Source of the DNA: Paenibacillus sp. OVF10
GTDB taxonomy: Bacteria; Bacillota; Bacilli; Paenibacillales; Paenibacillaceae
Length of the DNA stretch: 64,000 nt
Reading direction: 5' to 3'
NCBI GenBank assembly: GCA_022836915.1
Contig: CP094668.1
Span: 4,588,001 to 4,652,000, forward strand
The position numbers were made by a program, and so were the translations under genes. The notes beneath the pieces were generated by a model, which was not told the origin of the DNA, made no database searches, and worked only from the letters and a program-made list of their open reading frames with translations. Shown here in pieces: positions 10,098 to 19,669 of the stretch. The first letter of the stretch is position 1. Every line of letters starts with the position of its first letter.

Positions 10098-12925
10098 ATG
10101 AAAATTATTCATTTAAAAACCAACCGTGTGGTGAATCCATTGGGCTTTGATTTAGGCAAACCGAGATTTTCATACACTGTAATCGACACGAATGGCAAGA
10201 AGCAAGCGGCAGCCCGGTATGTGGTGGCGCTTGATGATGAATTCCAAGACGTTGTATTTGACAGCGGAACGAGAGAGGATATTAACAGTCTTGCCTTTGA
10301 GCTTCCGCTAGAATTGATGCCGCGAAGCCGCTATTTTTGGCGTGTAGAGGTATGGGCGGATAATGGAGAGCACGCCACAAGCGAGACTGCTTGGTTTGAG
10401 ACAGCCAAGCTGAGCGAAGCATGGAAAGGGACATGGATCACTCCAAAATTCAATAAGACCATTCATCCGATTTTAAAAAAATCGTTACTGCTGAAAGGCC
10501 CCGTTGCTTCGGCTCGAGTCTATGTATGTGGACTGGGGCTTTACGAAATATATATTAACGGTCTAAAAGCCGGAAACGAATTTCTGACACCTAACTTCAA
10601 TAATTATCATAAATGGCTGCAATATCAAACATATGATGTGACCGAACTTCTGCAAACAGGTCAGAATGAGATATCGGTAAGGCTTGGAAATGGCTTATAC
10701 AAAGGGCGTTTTGGTTTTGACGGCCATTCGAGCGAGATCTACGGTAATACGTTTGCTCTTCTATATGAAATGGTTGTGACATACAGGGACGGCTCAACTG
10801 AGATCATTGTTTCCAATGATTCATGGACTGCGGAACAAAGTCAAATTATATCGGGAAATTTATACGACGGTGAAATTTATGATGCAACTTTTCAAGCCTC
10901 TGAAAGCTATCCCGTTAGAGAAGTTGAACTTGGCTATGATCGACTCAAGGCCAGGCTTAGTCTTCCTGTAGTGATCAAGGAGAAAAGGAAGCCTCTCGAA
11001 GTGATTCATACTCCTGCGGGCGAGACGGTCTTGGATATGGGGCAGAACATGGTAGGCTGGATCGAATATCGGACCAACGCTCCCAAAGGAAGTATCATTC
11101 GGTTACAATACGGCGAAGTGCTACAGGAAGGAAATTTCTACCGAGATAATTTGCGCACCGCAATGGCGGAACATCAATTTACGGCAGATGGACGGGAAAC
11201 GATCGTTCGTCCTTACTTCACCTACTATGGATTCAGATATGTAAAGGTTGAAGGCTGGATCGGACAATTGAATTCTGAGGATTTTACTGGATGTGTTCTT
11301 TATTCGGACCTTGATGATACAGGGCATTTCGAGACCGACAATTCTCTGATCAACCGCTTGTTTCAGAATGCAAAGTGGGGACAAAAGGGGAACTTCCTGG
11401 ATGTTCCGACAGATTGCCCTCAGCGGGATGAACGAATGGGCTGGACGGGGGACGCTCAGGTATTCTCTGGTACCGCCTGTTTTAATATGGACTCCTATGC
11501 TTTTTTCAACAAGTATTGCTATGACCTTGAAGTGAACAGGAGGAACACCAAGGAGAGGTTCCGGTGGTTGTTCCTGCTGCTAATATTCGTGTGGGTGGTT
11601 CCAGCGCTTGGGGAGATGCGTCCGTAATTATTCCATGGAATGTATATCTACATTACGGAGATGTGACCATTCTTCAGCAGCAGTTTGAAAGCATGAAAGG
11701 ATGGGCCGACTACATTATAAAAAAAGATACGGACTCAGGGGGACGTAGACTATGGACGGTAGGGTTCCATTTTGGAGATTGGCTTTCCCTAGACAGCAGC
11801 AATCCGGATTCTCCTTTCGGCGGAACCGATAAGGATTTCATCGCCTCTGCGTACTACTGTTATTCAACAAACATTGTGGCCAAAGCAGCGAAGGTATTAG
11901 GGCAGGAAGCAGAAGCGGCATACTATGAGCGTATTTCAAAGGAAATTAAAGTTGCAATTCAGGAGGAATTTTTTACTATAACAGGCCGGTTGGCGATCGA
12001 TACACAAACTGCATACGCTGTTGCGCTGTTTATGGATTTGGTTCCAAAAGACTATATCGACAAAGTGGTTGAGGCTCTACGGAAGCGTTTAAAAGCTGAC
12101 CGTAATCACCTGAAAACAGGGTTTGTCGGAACACCTTACTTAAATCATGTACTGACAAATCATGGATGTAATGATCTTGCTTATACTTTACTGCTTAATG
12201 ACGACTACCCGAGTTGGCTTTATGCCGTGAAGCTGGGTGCAACGACCATTTGGGAACGGTGGAATTCAGTTCTACCAGACGGAACGATTAGCGGTACAGG
12301 CATGAATTCCTTAAACCATTATGCTTACGGCGCAATCGTAGAATGGATGTATCGTTGCATGGCGGGAATTAATCCCGTTGAGGAGGCCCCGGGTTTCCAG
12401 CGCGTGGAGCTCGTCCCGCAACCGGATAACCGGCTGAAGTGGGTGAAAGCAACAGTTGAAACCGCATCGGGCACCTATCGTAGCGGATGGGAGATTGATA
12501 AGGAAGGAAGGCTTGATTTTACTTTTGATATTCCTTTCAATGCATCTGCCCGTATACGATTACCCCATGCCCATTTAAAGGATTTAGAAATTAACGGTGT
12601 TACCTGGGAGTTTACTGACATAACCGGAGAACAACTTGAGGAAGAGGTCCTATTGGAATTATTCAGTGGAAGCTATTCGATCAGCTATTCTCCGACCAAG
12701 AGTTATTTGAGGATATTTAGCACGAAAACTCCACTAATTGAACTTTTGCACCACAATGAGGCTGCACCGCTCATACGGACAATGATGTCTGAACAGGTTA
12801 AAGTCAATCCGGATGATTTGGGCGCTTCAATCGGTAATTCCTCCCTCCGGGATTTGGCAGCGTTCTATTCATTGCCTACACATATTTTGGATCAAATGGA
12901 TGAACGTTTAAGCCAAATAAAATAA
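10098..12925 (+). CDS. GH78 alpha-L-rhamnosidase (one frameshift)
   Basis: An inverting GH78 rhamnosidase of about 942 residues that would release terminal alpha-L-rhamnose from plant glycosides, pectin side chains or similar. ATG 10098 has AGAGG upstream. In order: an Ig-like domain (about 1-105), the Bac_rhamnosid_N jelly roll (about 130-300), a second beta domain with LDMGQNMVGW, and the six-hairpin barrel. The barrel starts with NFLDVPTDCPQRDERMGWTG, which contains the conserved acidic pair. The frame breaks near 11535. Adding one A to AA at 11535-11536 gives EVKQEEHQGEVPVVVPAANI and continues into the frame of 11564-12925. The C-terminus carries the usual beta-sandwich plus about 60 extra residues. 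There is no signal peptide, so it is cytoplasmic. An AraC regulator follows 57 bases downstream. Confidence 0.88.
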
Positions 12926-12982
12926 CATTCATCAGGTTTAACGACAGATATTCCCGAAAAAGCTATTTAGGGGATGAGAGAA

Positions 12983-13912
12983 ATGAAGTACTTATACAAA
13001 AAAGAATTAATCAAATATACAGATAACCTGTCCATCAAAATGTACGTTTGTCGAATAGAAACTGTTCCTTTACATTGGCATCAAGAGTTGGAAATTATCA
13101 TGTTAGTTAAAGGCGATCTCCAAGTTCATGCGGAAACCCATGACTATTGTATGCAAAAAGGCGATCTAATCTTGATTAACTCGAATAATGTCCATTCCTT
13201 TACGGGTACGGATTATCAAAATTTAGCCGTGATCATACAAATGGATATGAATATGTTCCAGAATCTTCATCCCCAAATTGAGAAAATGGAGTTTATTTGT
13301 AATAGTGTTACGGATCTAAAATCACTGGACAAATATGCTACTTTAAAAAGTTTTTTAATAAATATTTTACGAGTATTTCATACTAAAGAGACAGGATTTA
13401 TTATTGAAATTTCCATTATCCTACAGCAAATTATCCTCAGTCTTATCAGAGAATTTGAAATAAATATGATTGATGAAGAAAATCTGGAAAAATCAAATGA
13501 CAATCTGAAAAGGTTAGAACGAATCCTAGATTATATCGATCTAAACTATAACAGGAAGATAACTTTGGAGGAAATATCCAATCATGAGTATCTAAGTAAG
13601 TATTATTTCTCTCATTTCTTCAAAAATAAGATGGGGATGAGTTTTCAATCCTATTTAAAATATGTACGGTTAAGAAAGGCTTATGAAATGCTCCTGCACA
13701 CCAATGAAAGAGTAATTGACGTTGCAATGATGAATGGGTTTGCTAATTCCCAGATTTTCGCTTCCAGCTTCAAGGAGCAATATGGAATGACACCAAAACA
13801 GTTTAGAATAGAGTCCAAGCATGGGAAGCTAGAGTTGAAGAACCATGACAAAGTTCAAGATCACAAATATGTTGATGAAGATATTAAACAGGCACTTAAT
13901 TTATTGAAGTAA
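12983..13912 (+). CDS. AraC-family transcriptional regulator
   Basis: An N-terminal cupin sensor (VPLHWHQELEIIMLVKGDL, with metal or ligand-binding His) is followed by a C-terminal double helix-turn-helix. That DNA-binding part spans about residues 195-290 and includes ITLEEISNHEYLSKYYFSHF and DVAMMNGFANSQIFASSFK. ATG 12983 has GGGGA nine bases upstream; ATG 12974 lies inside that site. It immediately follows the GH78 gene and shares its orientation, so it probably responds to rhamnose or a related sugar and controls the upstream glycosidase. It ends at a strong terminator. Confidence 0.85.
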   Translation: MKYLYKKELIKYTDNLSIKMYVCRIETVPLHWHQELEIIMLVKGDLQVHAETHDYCMQKGDLILINSNNVHSFTGTDYQNLAVIIQMDMNMFQNLHPQIEKMEFICNSVTDLKSLDKYATLKSFLINILRVFHTKETGFIIEISIILQQIILSLIREFEINMIDEENLEKSNDNLKRLERILDYIDLNYNRKITLEEISNHEYLSKYYFSHFFKNKMGMSFQSYLKYVRLRKAYEMLLHTNERVIDVAMMNGFANSQIFASSFKEQYGMTPKQFRIESKHGKLELKNHDKVQDHKYVDEDIKQALNLLK

Positions 13913-13917
13913 AACGT

Positions 13918-13960
13918 AAGACCAACTTCCAAAGTTCACTTTGTAGGTTGGTCTTTATTT
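13918..13960 (+). terminator. Rho-independent terminator
   Basis: AAGACCAAC (13918-13926) pairs with GTTGGTCTT (13947-13955), followed by TATTTTA. It ends the GH78/AraC unit. Confidence 0.75.
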
Positions 13961-14042
13961 TAGCAGTATTACTCGGACTCGTCTTCAAACTCAAGCAAGC
14001 CACACCATAGAACGCAACACAGGCTTATGTCATTTCTTGAGC

Positions 14043-14600
14043 CTATTGCAATGCAGTTGTAAGTAAAGTATTCATCTCATCAGCAGATTCTTGCATGCCC
14101 CGCATCATCCACTCTACAATCCAGCCATATAGTCCATAGGCAAAGAAAGACTTTCTATAGGCATCTATGTTTGATGATTCACCCTTGGGGCCGCAGATAT
14201 CCAAAATGGTATCAAGAATCAATTCTGTCAGATGGTTACGGTACAAAAGCTGATAGAAATTGTCGTTGTCCTTATAGTGCTGAAACAGACTGCCAAAAAG
14301 GTTTTGCGGATTGGAGTTGGGGTTACTTTCAAATTCAGATCCCCATTTTTGTGTCAGATACATAACGTGCTGTCTGAGGACATCTGTTTTATCAGAGAAA
14401 TTACGATAGAAGGATGCTCTGCCAACCTCAGCGTTCATTGTTATTTCGCTGATGGAAATGTCAGACAAAGTACGTTTCTGCATAAGCTGAATGAGTGTAG
14501 TCGTAATCTGTTCTTTGACATATCGGTTCTTCTGTTGATTATTAATGATGATACATTCCTTTGCTTTTGTCTCATTTTTGGTGGCTGCATTGACGATCAG
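14043..14600 (-). CDS. TetR/AcrR-family transcriptional regulator (start unclear)
   Basis: The helix-turn-helix reads ISISEITMNAEVGRASFYRN, classic for TetR, followed by an all-helical ligand domain ending ESADEMNTLLTTALQ. The first ATG in frame (14483) lies inside the DNA-binding domain. The open frame continues upstream through NRYVKEQITTTLIQLM to a stop at 14601-14603 without an ATG, GTG or TTG. The real start is therefore a rare codon (CTG 14600 is available) or is hidden by a one-base error. It is divergent from the two hydrolase genes at 14674 and 15876, which it probably represses. Confidence 0.75.
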   Translation of the reverse strand: MIVNAATKNETKAKECIIINNQQKNRYVKEQITTTLIQLMQKRTLSDISISEITMNAEVGRASFYRNFSDKTDVLRQHVMYLTQKWGSEFESNPNSNPQNLFGSLFQHYKDNDNFYQLLYRNHLTELILDTILDICGPKGESSNIDAYRKSFFAYGLYGWIVEWMMRGMQESADEMNTLLTTALQ

Positions 14601-14610
14601 TCAATTAGGT

Positions 14611-14626
14611 TGATACAATTGTCACA
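14611..14626. promoter_or_regulatory. Candidate TetR operator (imperfect palindrome)
   Basis: TGATACAATTGTCACA has a perfect ACAATTGT core with flanking TG/CA symmetry. It lies in the 75-base space between the divergent TetR and hydrolase genes, just upstream of a TATAAT at 14638. The location fits an operator; the binding is inferred. Confidence 0.4.
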
Positions 14627-14673
14627 TCGAAGAAGACTATAATAAATAATTCAATTTGTCAAGGGAGTAATGT

Positions 14674-15825
14674 ATGGAAAAGTCAAATGGAAAGAAACGG
14701 CATATTCTGCGGAATACAATGATAAGCATTTTTATAGTAATTGCGGTTTTGGCTATCGTAGTTTTTGTTATGCTAAAAAACTCCGTTCTAATCAGCTTTC
14801 CGGAATTGAAGGGAAGCCCGGAAGTAGGAGAGTGGTATGCTATTACGCCGGAAGAGGCAAAATCGTCTGATGGGAGCGAATGGAATGGATTCATTCGTTT
14901 AGGAAGCGAAAATAAGGTTATGGTGTATTTCTTTGGTGGTGGAGCAAGTATAAATGAATACACTGCAGCGCATCCAAAAGACTTTTATGCAGATGTGGTA
15001 AAAAACCAAGATTTCGTCGCTAAGATGGGAATTGCAAGTGATACAGAAGATAACCCATTTAAAGATTGGACAATCCTTGTTCTTCCATACAGTACAGGCG
15101 ATTTTCATTCAGGAACAGGTGAATATGCCTATTCGGATGACAAGGGGAACTCAAAAACGTTATATCATTATGGCTATACTAATTTCTCTCTTTTCATGAA
15201 GGAGGCAGTAAAGTATACTGGCACGCCGGATACACTCCTTGTTACTGGATTTTCTGCTGGGGGATTTGGAACATCACTACTTGCAGATGATGTTATTGAT
15301 TATTATCCATCAACCTCAAATGTTACAGTTGCTGTTGACAGTTCTTTGCTGCTCACAGATGATTGGCAGGATATATCTGAGAATGTCTGGAAATCCCCAC
15401 AACCAATATCAGAACGTCTCAATACGGACAATATCGTGCTTGACAGCCTGACGGCATTATCTGACAAACGTGGAGATAGCGTGAAAATATTGTTTGATAG
15501 TTCTGTGCGAGATGGGGAGCTGGCGAAGTGGCAGGCATATCTTGATCATGGAGAAATGTCGGCAACCGATAAAAGTGGTGATGTTTTTCAGTCAAATCTG
15601 AAAGCGATGGTTGAAGGGCTTCAAAACAATATACCAGGCGTGGGAATCTACATCTGGGATGGCCTGTCTTATAACAAGAAGCTAAACCTGACACAACACA
15701 CAATCATTTCAAGTAATGTGTTTGATAAATTAAATGGTAAGAAGAGCATAAGTGATTGGATATTAGATGCAGTAAATGGTGATGTCCATAATTATGGAAT
15801 TGAATTATTAGAAAAAGAATATTGA
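14674..15825 (+). CDS. Pectin acetylesterase/Notum-family membrane-anchored hydrolase
   Basis: A 383-residue serine hydrolase. ATG 14674 follows AAGGGAG. A transmembrane segment at about residues 14-35 anchors it outside the cell. The fold motifs match the pectin acetylesterase/Notum group: VYFFGGGAS near residue 90, the stretch ILVLPYSTGDFHSGTGEY and the nucleophile elbow VTGFSAGGFGTS near residue 192. The expected His is in NLTQHTIIS. Family members remove acetyl groups from pectin or acyl groups from lipoproteins; the substrate here is not shown. It is followed 50 bases later by a second alpha/beta hydrolase, and both lie under the divergent TetR gene. Confidence 0.75.
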   Translation: MEKSNGKKRHILRNTMISIFIVIAVLAIVVFVMLKNSVLISFPELKGSPEVGEWYAITPEEAKSSDGSEWNGFIRLGSENKVMVYFFGGGASINEYTAAHPKDFYADVVKNQDFVAKMGIASDTEDNPFKDWTILVLPYSTGDFHSGTGEYAYSDDKGNSKTLYHYGYTNFSLFMKEAVKYTGTPDTLLVTGFSAGGFGTSLLADDVIDYYPSTSNVTVAVDSSLLLTDDWQDISENVWKSPQPISERLNTDNIVLDSLTALSDKRGDSVKILFDSSVRDGELAKWQAYLDHGEMSATDKSGDVFQSNLKAMVEGLQNNIPGVGIYIWDGLSYNKKLNLTQHTIISSNVFDKLNGKKSISDWILDAVNGDVHNYGIELLEKEY

Positions 15826-15875
15826 TAGTCTTCCGAAATTTTATACCTACATGAAAAGCAGATAAGGAGCAGTTT

Positions 15876-16841
15876 ATGAAAAAAGCAGGGAGATTATTGA
15901 AAATGTTAGGGAAAGTTTTGTTAATCCTCTTGGGAATATTAGTGCTAGTGGTGGTTAGCATGACGCTCTATGGTAAATGGAAATCGACGCAGCCGCTTTT
16001 AGATGAAGGCTATTCTGATGTTTACAAGACTGAAAGTCCGTTAGAACAAAAATATATCAAAATGGGAACGTATGATGTTTCTACTATTGAATATGATTCA
16101 AATGATGATGAAGGTGTTCAGACTAAAGTTTGGTACCCGACTGAATTGACAAATACCGATCACACTTATCCTCTAATTGTGATTGCAAATGCTAGCGACA
16201 TGAGTGCAAGTAGATACGAACCCTTTTTTAAGCATCTTGCGACATGGGGATTTGTAGTTGTGGGGAATGAAGACCGTATGTCTAGTAGTGGAAAGTTTAA
16301 CGCAGAAAGCCTTGACTTAATGCTCGAATTAAATTCAAATGCCGATAATATATTCTATGGGAAAATAGACATTAACAATATTGGGATAGCAGGGTATTCT
16401 CAAGGTGGTGTTGGAGCCATCAACGCCGTAACCGCTCAAGAAAACGGTCATTACTACAAAACAATTTTTACAGGGAGTGCTGCAAATTTTGAACTCTCGA
16501 AAGCATTGGGGTGGAACTACGATGTAAGTAAAATCACCATCCCCTATTTTATGACAGCCGGCACTCTCAAAAATGATACGGGAGAGGATAACGGAATAGG
16601 AGTAGCACCGCTATCATCCCTTATTAAAAACTACGATTTGATTACCAATGATGTTTTGAAAGTCCGAGCCAGGGCAGTGAATGCTGACCATGAAGATATG
16701 CTGGTACACTCTGATGGATATTTGACAGCATGGATGATGTACCACCTGCAGGGAGATGAAGAAGCAGGTAAGGCATTCCTTGGGAAAAATGCGGAGATTC
16801 TAAATAATGCTAACTGGCAGGATGTGCAAATATCAAAATAA
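15876..16841 (+). CDS. Membrane-anchored alpha/beta hydrolase (dienelactone hydrolase/PAF-acetylhydrolase-like)
   Basis: 321 residues with an N-terminal transmembrane segment (about 10-31, VLLILLGILVLVVVSMTLYG). The nucleophile elbow is GIAGYSQGGVGAIN near residue 172. A C-terminal Asp/His pair is likely in VNADHEDML. The ATG has AGGAG upstream. It forms a two-gene operon with the pectin acetylesterase-like gene and ends at a strong terminator. The overall layout resembles chlorophyllase/PAF-acetylhydrolase type esterases. The substrate is unknown. Confidence 0.72.
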   Translation: MKKAGRLLKMLGKVLLILLGILVLVVVSMTLYGKWKSTQPLLDEGYSDVYKTESPLEQKYIKMGTYDVSTIEYDSNDDEGVQTKVWYPTELTNTDHTYPLIVIANASDMSASRYEPFFKHLATWGFVVVGNEDRMSSSGKFNAESLDLMLELNSNADNIFYGKIDINNIGIAGYSQGGVGAINAVTAQENGHYYKTIFTGSAANFELSKALGWNYDVSKITIPYFMTAGTLKNDTGEDNGIGVAPLSSLIKNYDLITNDVLKVRARAVNADHEDMLVHSDGYLTAWMMYHLQGDEEAGKAFLGKNAEILNNANWQDVQISK

Positions 16842-16843
16842 GC

Positions 16844-16887
16844 GTAAAATAACCCACACCTATTTACCAGGATGTGGGTTATTTTAC
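16844..16887. terminator. Bidirectional terminator
   Basis: GTAAAATAACCCACA (16844-16858) and TGTGGGTTATTTTAC (16873-16887) form a perfect 15-base-pair stem whose A/T-rich base supplies a T-tract on both strands. Confidence 0.8.
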
Positions 16888-17094
16888 GTTGTGTCGATTT
16901 CCAGCCGTCCTTCTTTCATGAATACTGTAAGTTTCCCTGTTTTCCCACTGATTCAAGCTGTAGGTAATTCCCCCGCTGCGTTCTCTTCAGCTGCAACTTA
17001 TGATAGCCGGCATAGCCATTTACATGTAGATCCCCAATGAAGCTTGTCAAGTAACTGCGTGGGTGTTCCCGCCTTGTGTCGGCTGGTAATGGTA
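16884..17094 (-). mobile_element. IS66-family transposase relic
   Basis: On the minus strand, pieces in two or three frames give YHYQPT, then RREHPRSYL, then DLHVNGYAGYHKL, and later VFMKEGRLEID. These match in order the DDE-domain signature of IS66 transposases (YxYQPTR, HPxxFL, LHxDGYxGYxKL, and the later DGRLEIDNN box). Most of the roughly 500-residue protein is missing. No terminal repeats were found. It is a dead remnant. Confidence 0.6.
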
Positions 17095-17193
17095 GAATAA
17101 ACAATTTTTAATACATGGTTCAGCAAGTTATAGCAAGAAGTCAATCTGTTCCCTCTCTAAAATAGAGTAGTAGGGAGGCGAAGGAGGGCTGAA

Positions 17194-18716
17194 ATGGATT
17201 TAATTGGATTGGACATTGGGTCGACAGGAGCGAAGTGCATAATTACGAATTCTGATGGTAATGTGATGGCTCAAGCGTATGAGGAATACAGTATGGAGTC
17301 GCCGATAAGCGGTTATTTTGAATTGAATCCTCAGATTGTTTGGGAAGCAGTTCAATCCATAATGCATTCTGTAATAAGAGAGTATAACAAACGGAGTACT
17401 CATCTCGCTGGTATTTCAATTTCTTCCTTTGGAGAAGCTGCAGTTTTCATCGACAAGGAAGGCAGAGAGCTTGGGAACAGCTTGCTTTATATCGACAGCA
17501 GGGGAAATGAGCAATTAAAAGCGTTTATCAAAAAAATAGAAGCGGATGAAATTATCCATAAAACAGGCTTGAAGCCTCATTCAATGTATACGCTCTCTAA
17601 ATTGATGTGGTACCGGGAGGAGCAGCCGGATATTTATGCAAAGATTCATACGTTTCTTCCTTTTGGCTCCTATATTCTTTACAAGCTGGGTGCCGGCCCT
17701 ATTCTGGATTATTCTTTGGCCTCCAGAACAATGGCATTTGATGTCCGTAGGCTCCAGTGGGATGAACATATTATAGAGGTGGCTGGCTTACACAAAAGGA
17801 TATTTCCGGAGATTGCAGCTCTGGGAACAGTAGTCGGTCAGATTTCGCTGGAGGCAGCACAAAACTTCGGGTTACCTTCTGATTTCAAACTGGTATTAGG
17901 CGGGCATGATCAGGTGTGCGCTGCTATAGGAGCGGGGATAACAGAAGAAGGCTCGGCTGTTGATGGAATTGGAACAGTAGAGTGTATCACACCGGTTTTT
18001 AGTAAAGAGACGATAAATCAACAGGATATGGCATCCAGCAATCTAGCTCTGGTTCCATTTATCAAAGGAAAATATGCAACCTACGCTTTTAATTTTACGG
18101 GGGTTCTTTACTCAAATGGTATAGAGATCAGTTTGGCTATGAAGAGAAAATGGAAGCGGATCTAACGGGACGAAGTGTATATGACATTATGAGTGAGAAC
18201 GTTAGTGACAGACCCACCAATATTCTGGTGCTGCCGCACTTCGCAGGATCAGGCACTCCGTATATGAATCCTTTGGCAGTAGGAGCTGTACTAGGGATTG
18301 ATTTCAACACTACGAAGTCAGATTTATTTAGAGCTTTAATGGAAGGCGTTACCTATGAGATGAGGCAAAATATAGAATGCCTGGAACAAGCGGGAATCCG
18401 GATTGATAAATTACGAGCTTGTGGTGGCGGGGCCAAGTCAGATCTGTGGTTACAAATCAAAGCAGACATTATGAATAAAACGATCGTTGCACTTGATATA
18501 GATGAAGCAGGAATATTAGGCACCATCATCCTTTGCGGAGTAGCGCTTGGTGAGTTCTCTTCTTATGAGGAAGCTACACGACGTTTGGTGAAAGTGAATA
18601 AAACATTTCATCCTCAAGCAAAAAATCGGAAGCAATATGACGAGAATTACGCCAAATATAAACGCTTGTATCAAGCGGTTAACGAAGTAATGTCAAACGA
18701 ACCCATGGAAAGGTAG
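17194..18716 (+). CDS. FGGY-family carbohydrate kinase (xylulokinase/ribulokinase-like; one frameshift)
   Basis: About 507 residues after repair. The N-terminal phosphate-binding motif is GLDIGSTGAKCII and the second actin-fold half has LGGHDQVCAAIGAG. The C-terminal FGGY signature region is LRACGGGAKSDLWLQIKADI. ATG 17194 follows GGAGGCGAAGGAGG. The frame breaks in the G-run at 18099-18103; a sixth G gives NFTGGSLLKWYRDQFGYEEK and joins the frame of 18150-18716. It phosphorylates a ketose or related sugar. It is the first gene of an operon with an aldolase, a DUF4432 protein and L-arabinose isomerase, so L-ribulose is a likely substrate. Motifs alone do not decide between C1 and C5 phosphorylation. 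Confidence 0.85.
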
Positions 18717-18756
18717 ATTTCTGACTGAACGAAAAGTAGACAGGAGATGTATAAGA

Positions 18757-19634
18757 ATGCCTTTAGTTACGCTAAATGAGCTGATGAAAGATGCTGAAGC
18801 CAAGAATTACGCCGTTGGTGCCTACAATGTTAATAATCTGGAATTGATCCGGGGCATCATTGCTGCCGCCGAAGATTCACAATCGCCGGTAATTTTTCCT
18901 TCGCTGAAGTTCATATTCCCCTTGTGCCGCTTGAGGTTATTGCTCCGATTATGCTAGAAGCCGCGAGAAAAGCCAAGGTTCCAGTTGCTGTGCATCTTGA
19001 TCATGGGCAAGATCATGAGATTTTGATCCGTGCGATGAAACTTGGCTTTTCCTCTATCATGTTTGACGGTGCACATTTGCAGCTTGAAGAGAATATTAGA
19101 CAGACGAATGAGATCAGCAAAATTGCGAAAGCTCTCGGTGTTTCAGTTGAAGCCGAGCTTGGCAAGATACTTCGCCCCGAGGGCGGCGGGGATGAGGAAG
19201 AAGAGGAAGAGTATGATCCGGATGATATCTACACCAATCCAAAGGAAGCCAAGACATTTATAGAAAATACAAATATTGATGCTCTGGCCGTCGCTTATGG
19301 AACCGCACACGGCGTCTACACCAAAGAACCTGTCCTGGATTTTGACCGTCTGCAGTTGATTAAGGATATAACCGGCATGCCGCTGGTGATGCATGGAGGA
19401 TCCGGACTGGATGAAGCAGCCTATGTGAAATCTATTCAATGCGGAATTCGCAAGCTTAACTACTATTCAAACATGGCATTTGAGGTGGCCAATACAATTC
19501 AGTCGAAATTGAATGAAAATAGAGCTCAAAACAAAAAAAGTTACTATCATGATCTTTCTAAATGGGCCATGGAGGCCATTCAGGAGGACATTGTACGAAC
19601 TATGAGAATTTTCGGAAGTGCGGGAAAAGCCTAG
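18757..19634 (+). CDS. Class II fructose-bisphosphate/ketose-phosphate aldolase family protein (one frameshift)
   Basis: About 293 residues. The zinc ligands and core are visible: VAVHLDHGQD, later VEAELG, and GTAHGVY, then MHGGSGL in the phosphate site. An unusual Glu-rich insert (DEEEEEEYDPDD) follows LRPEGGG. Another departure is NYYSNMA where many members have a NxxTD motif. ATG 18757 has AGGAG upstream. The frame breaks in the T-run at 18893-18897; one more T gives VIFSFAEVHIPLVPLE. Family members cleave ketose 1-phosphates or bisphosphates to dihydroxyacetone phosphate and an aldehyde. In this operon it is probably the last step after the isomerase and kinase. Confidence 0.83.
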
Positions 19635-19669
19635 AGCTTGACCAACCAAAATTTGAAGGAGCTACAGTG

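Noticed and set aside
14605-14645. A full -35/-10 promoter for the pectin acetylesterase-like gene
   Set aside because: TATAAT is present at 14638, but the best -35 candidates are 13 or 22 bases away, outside the usual spacing.
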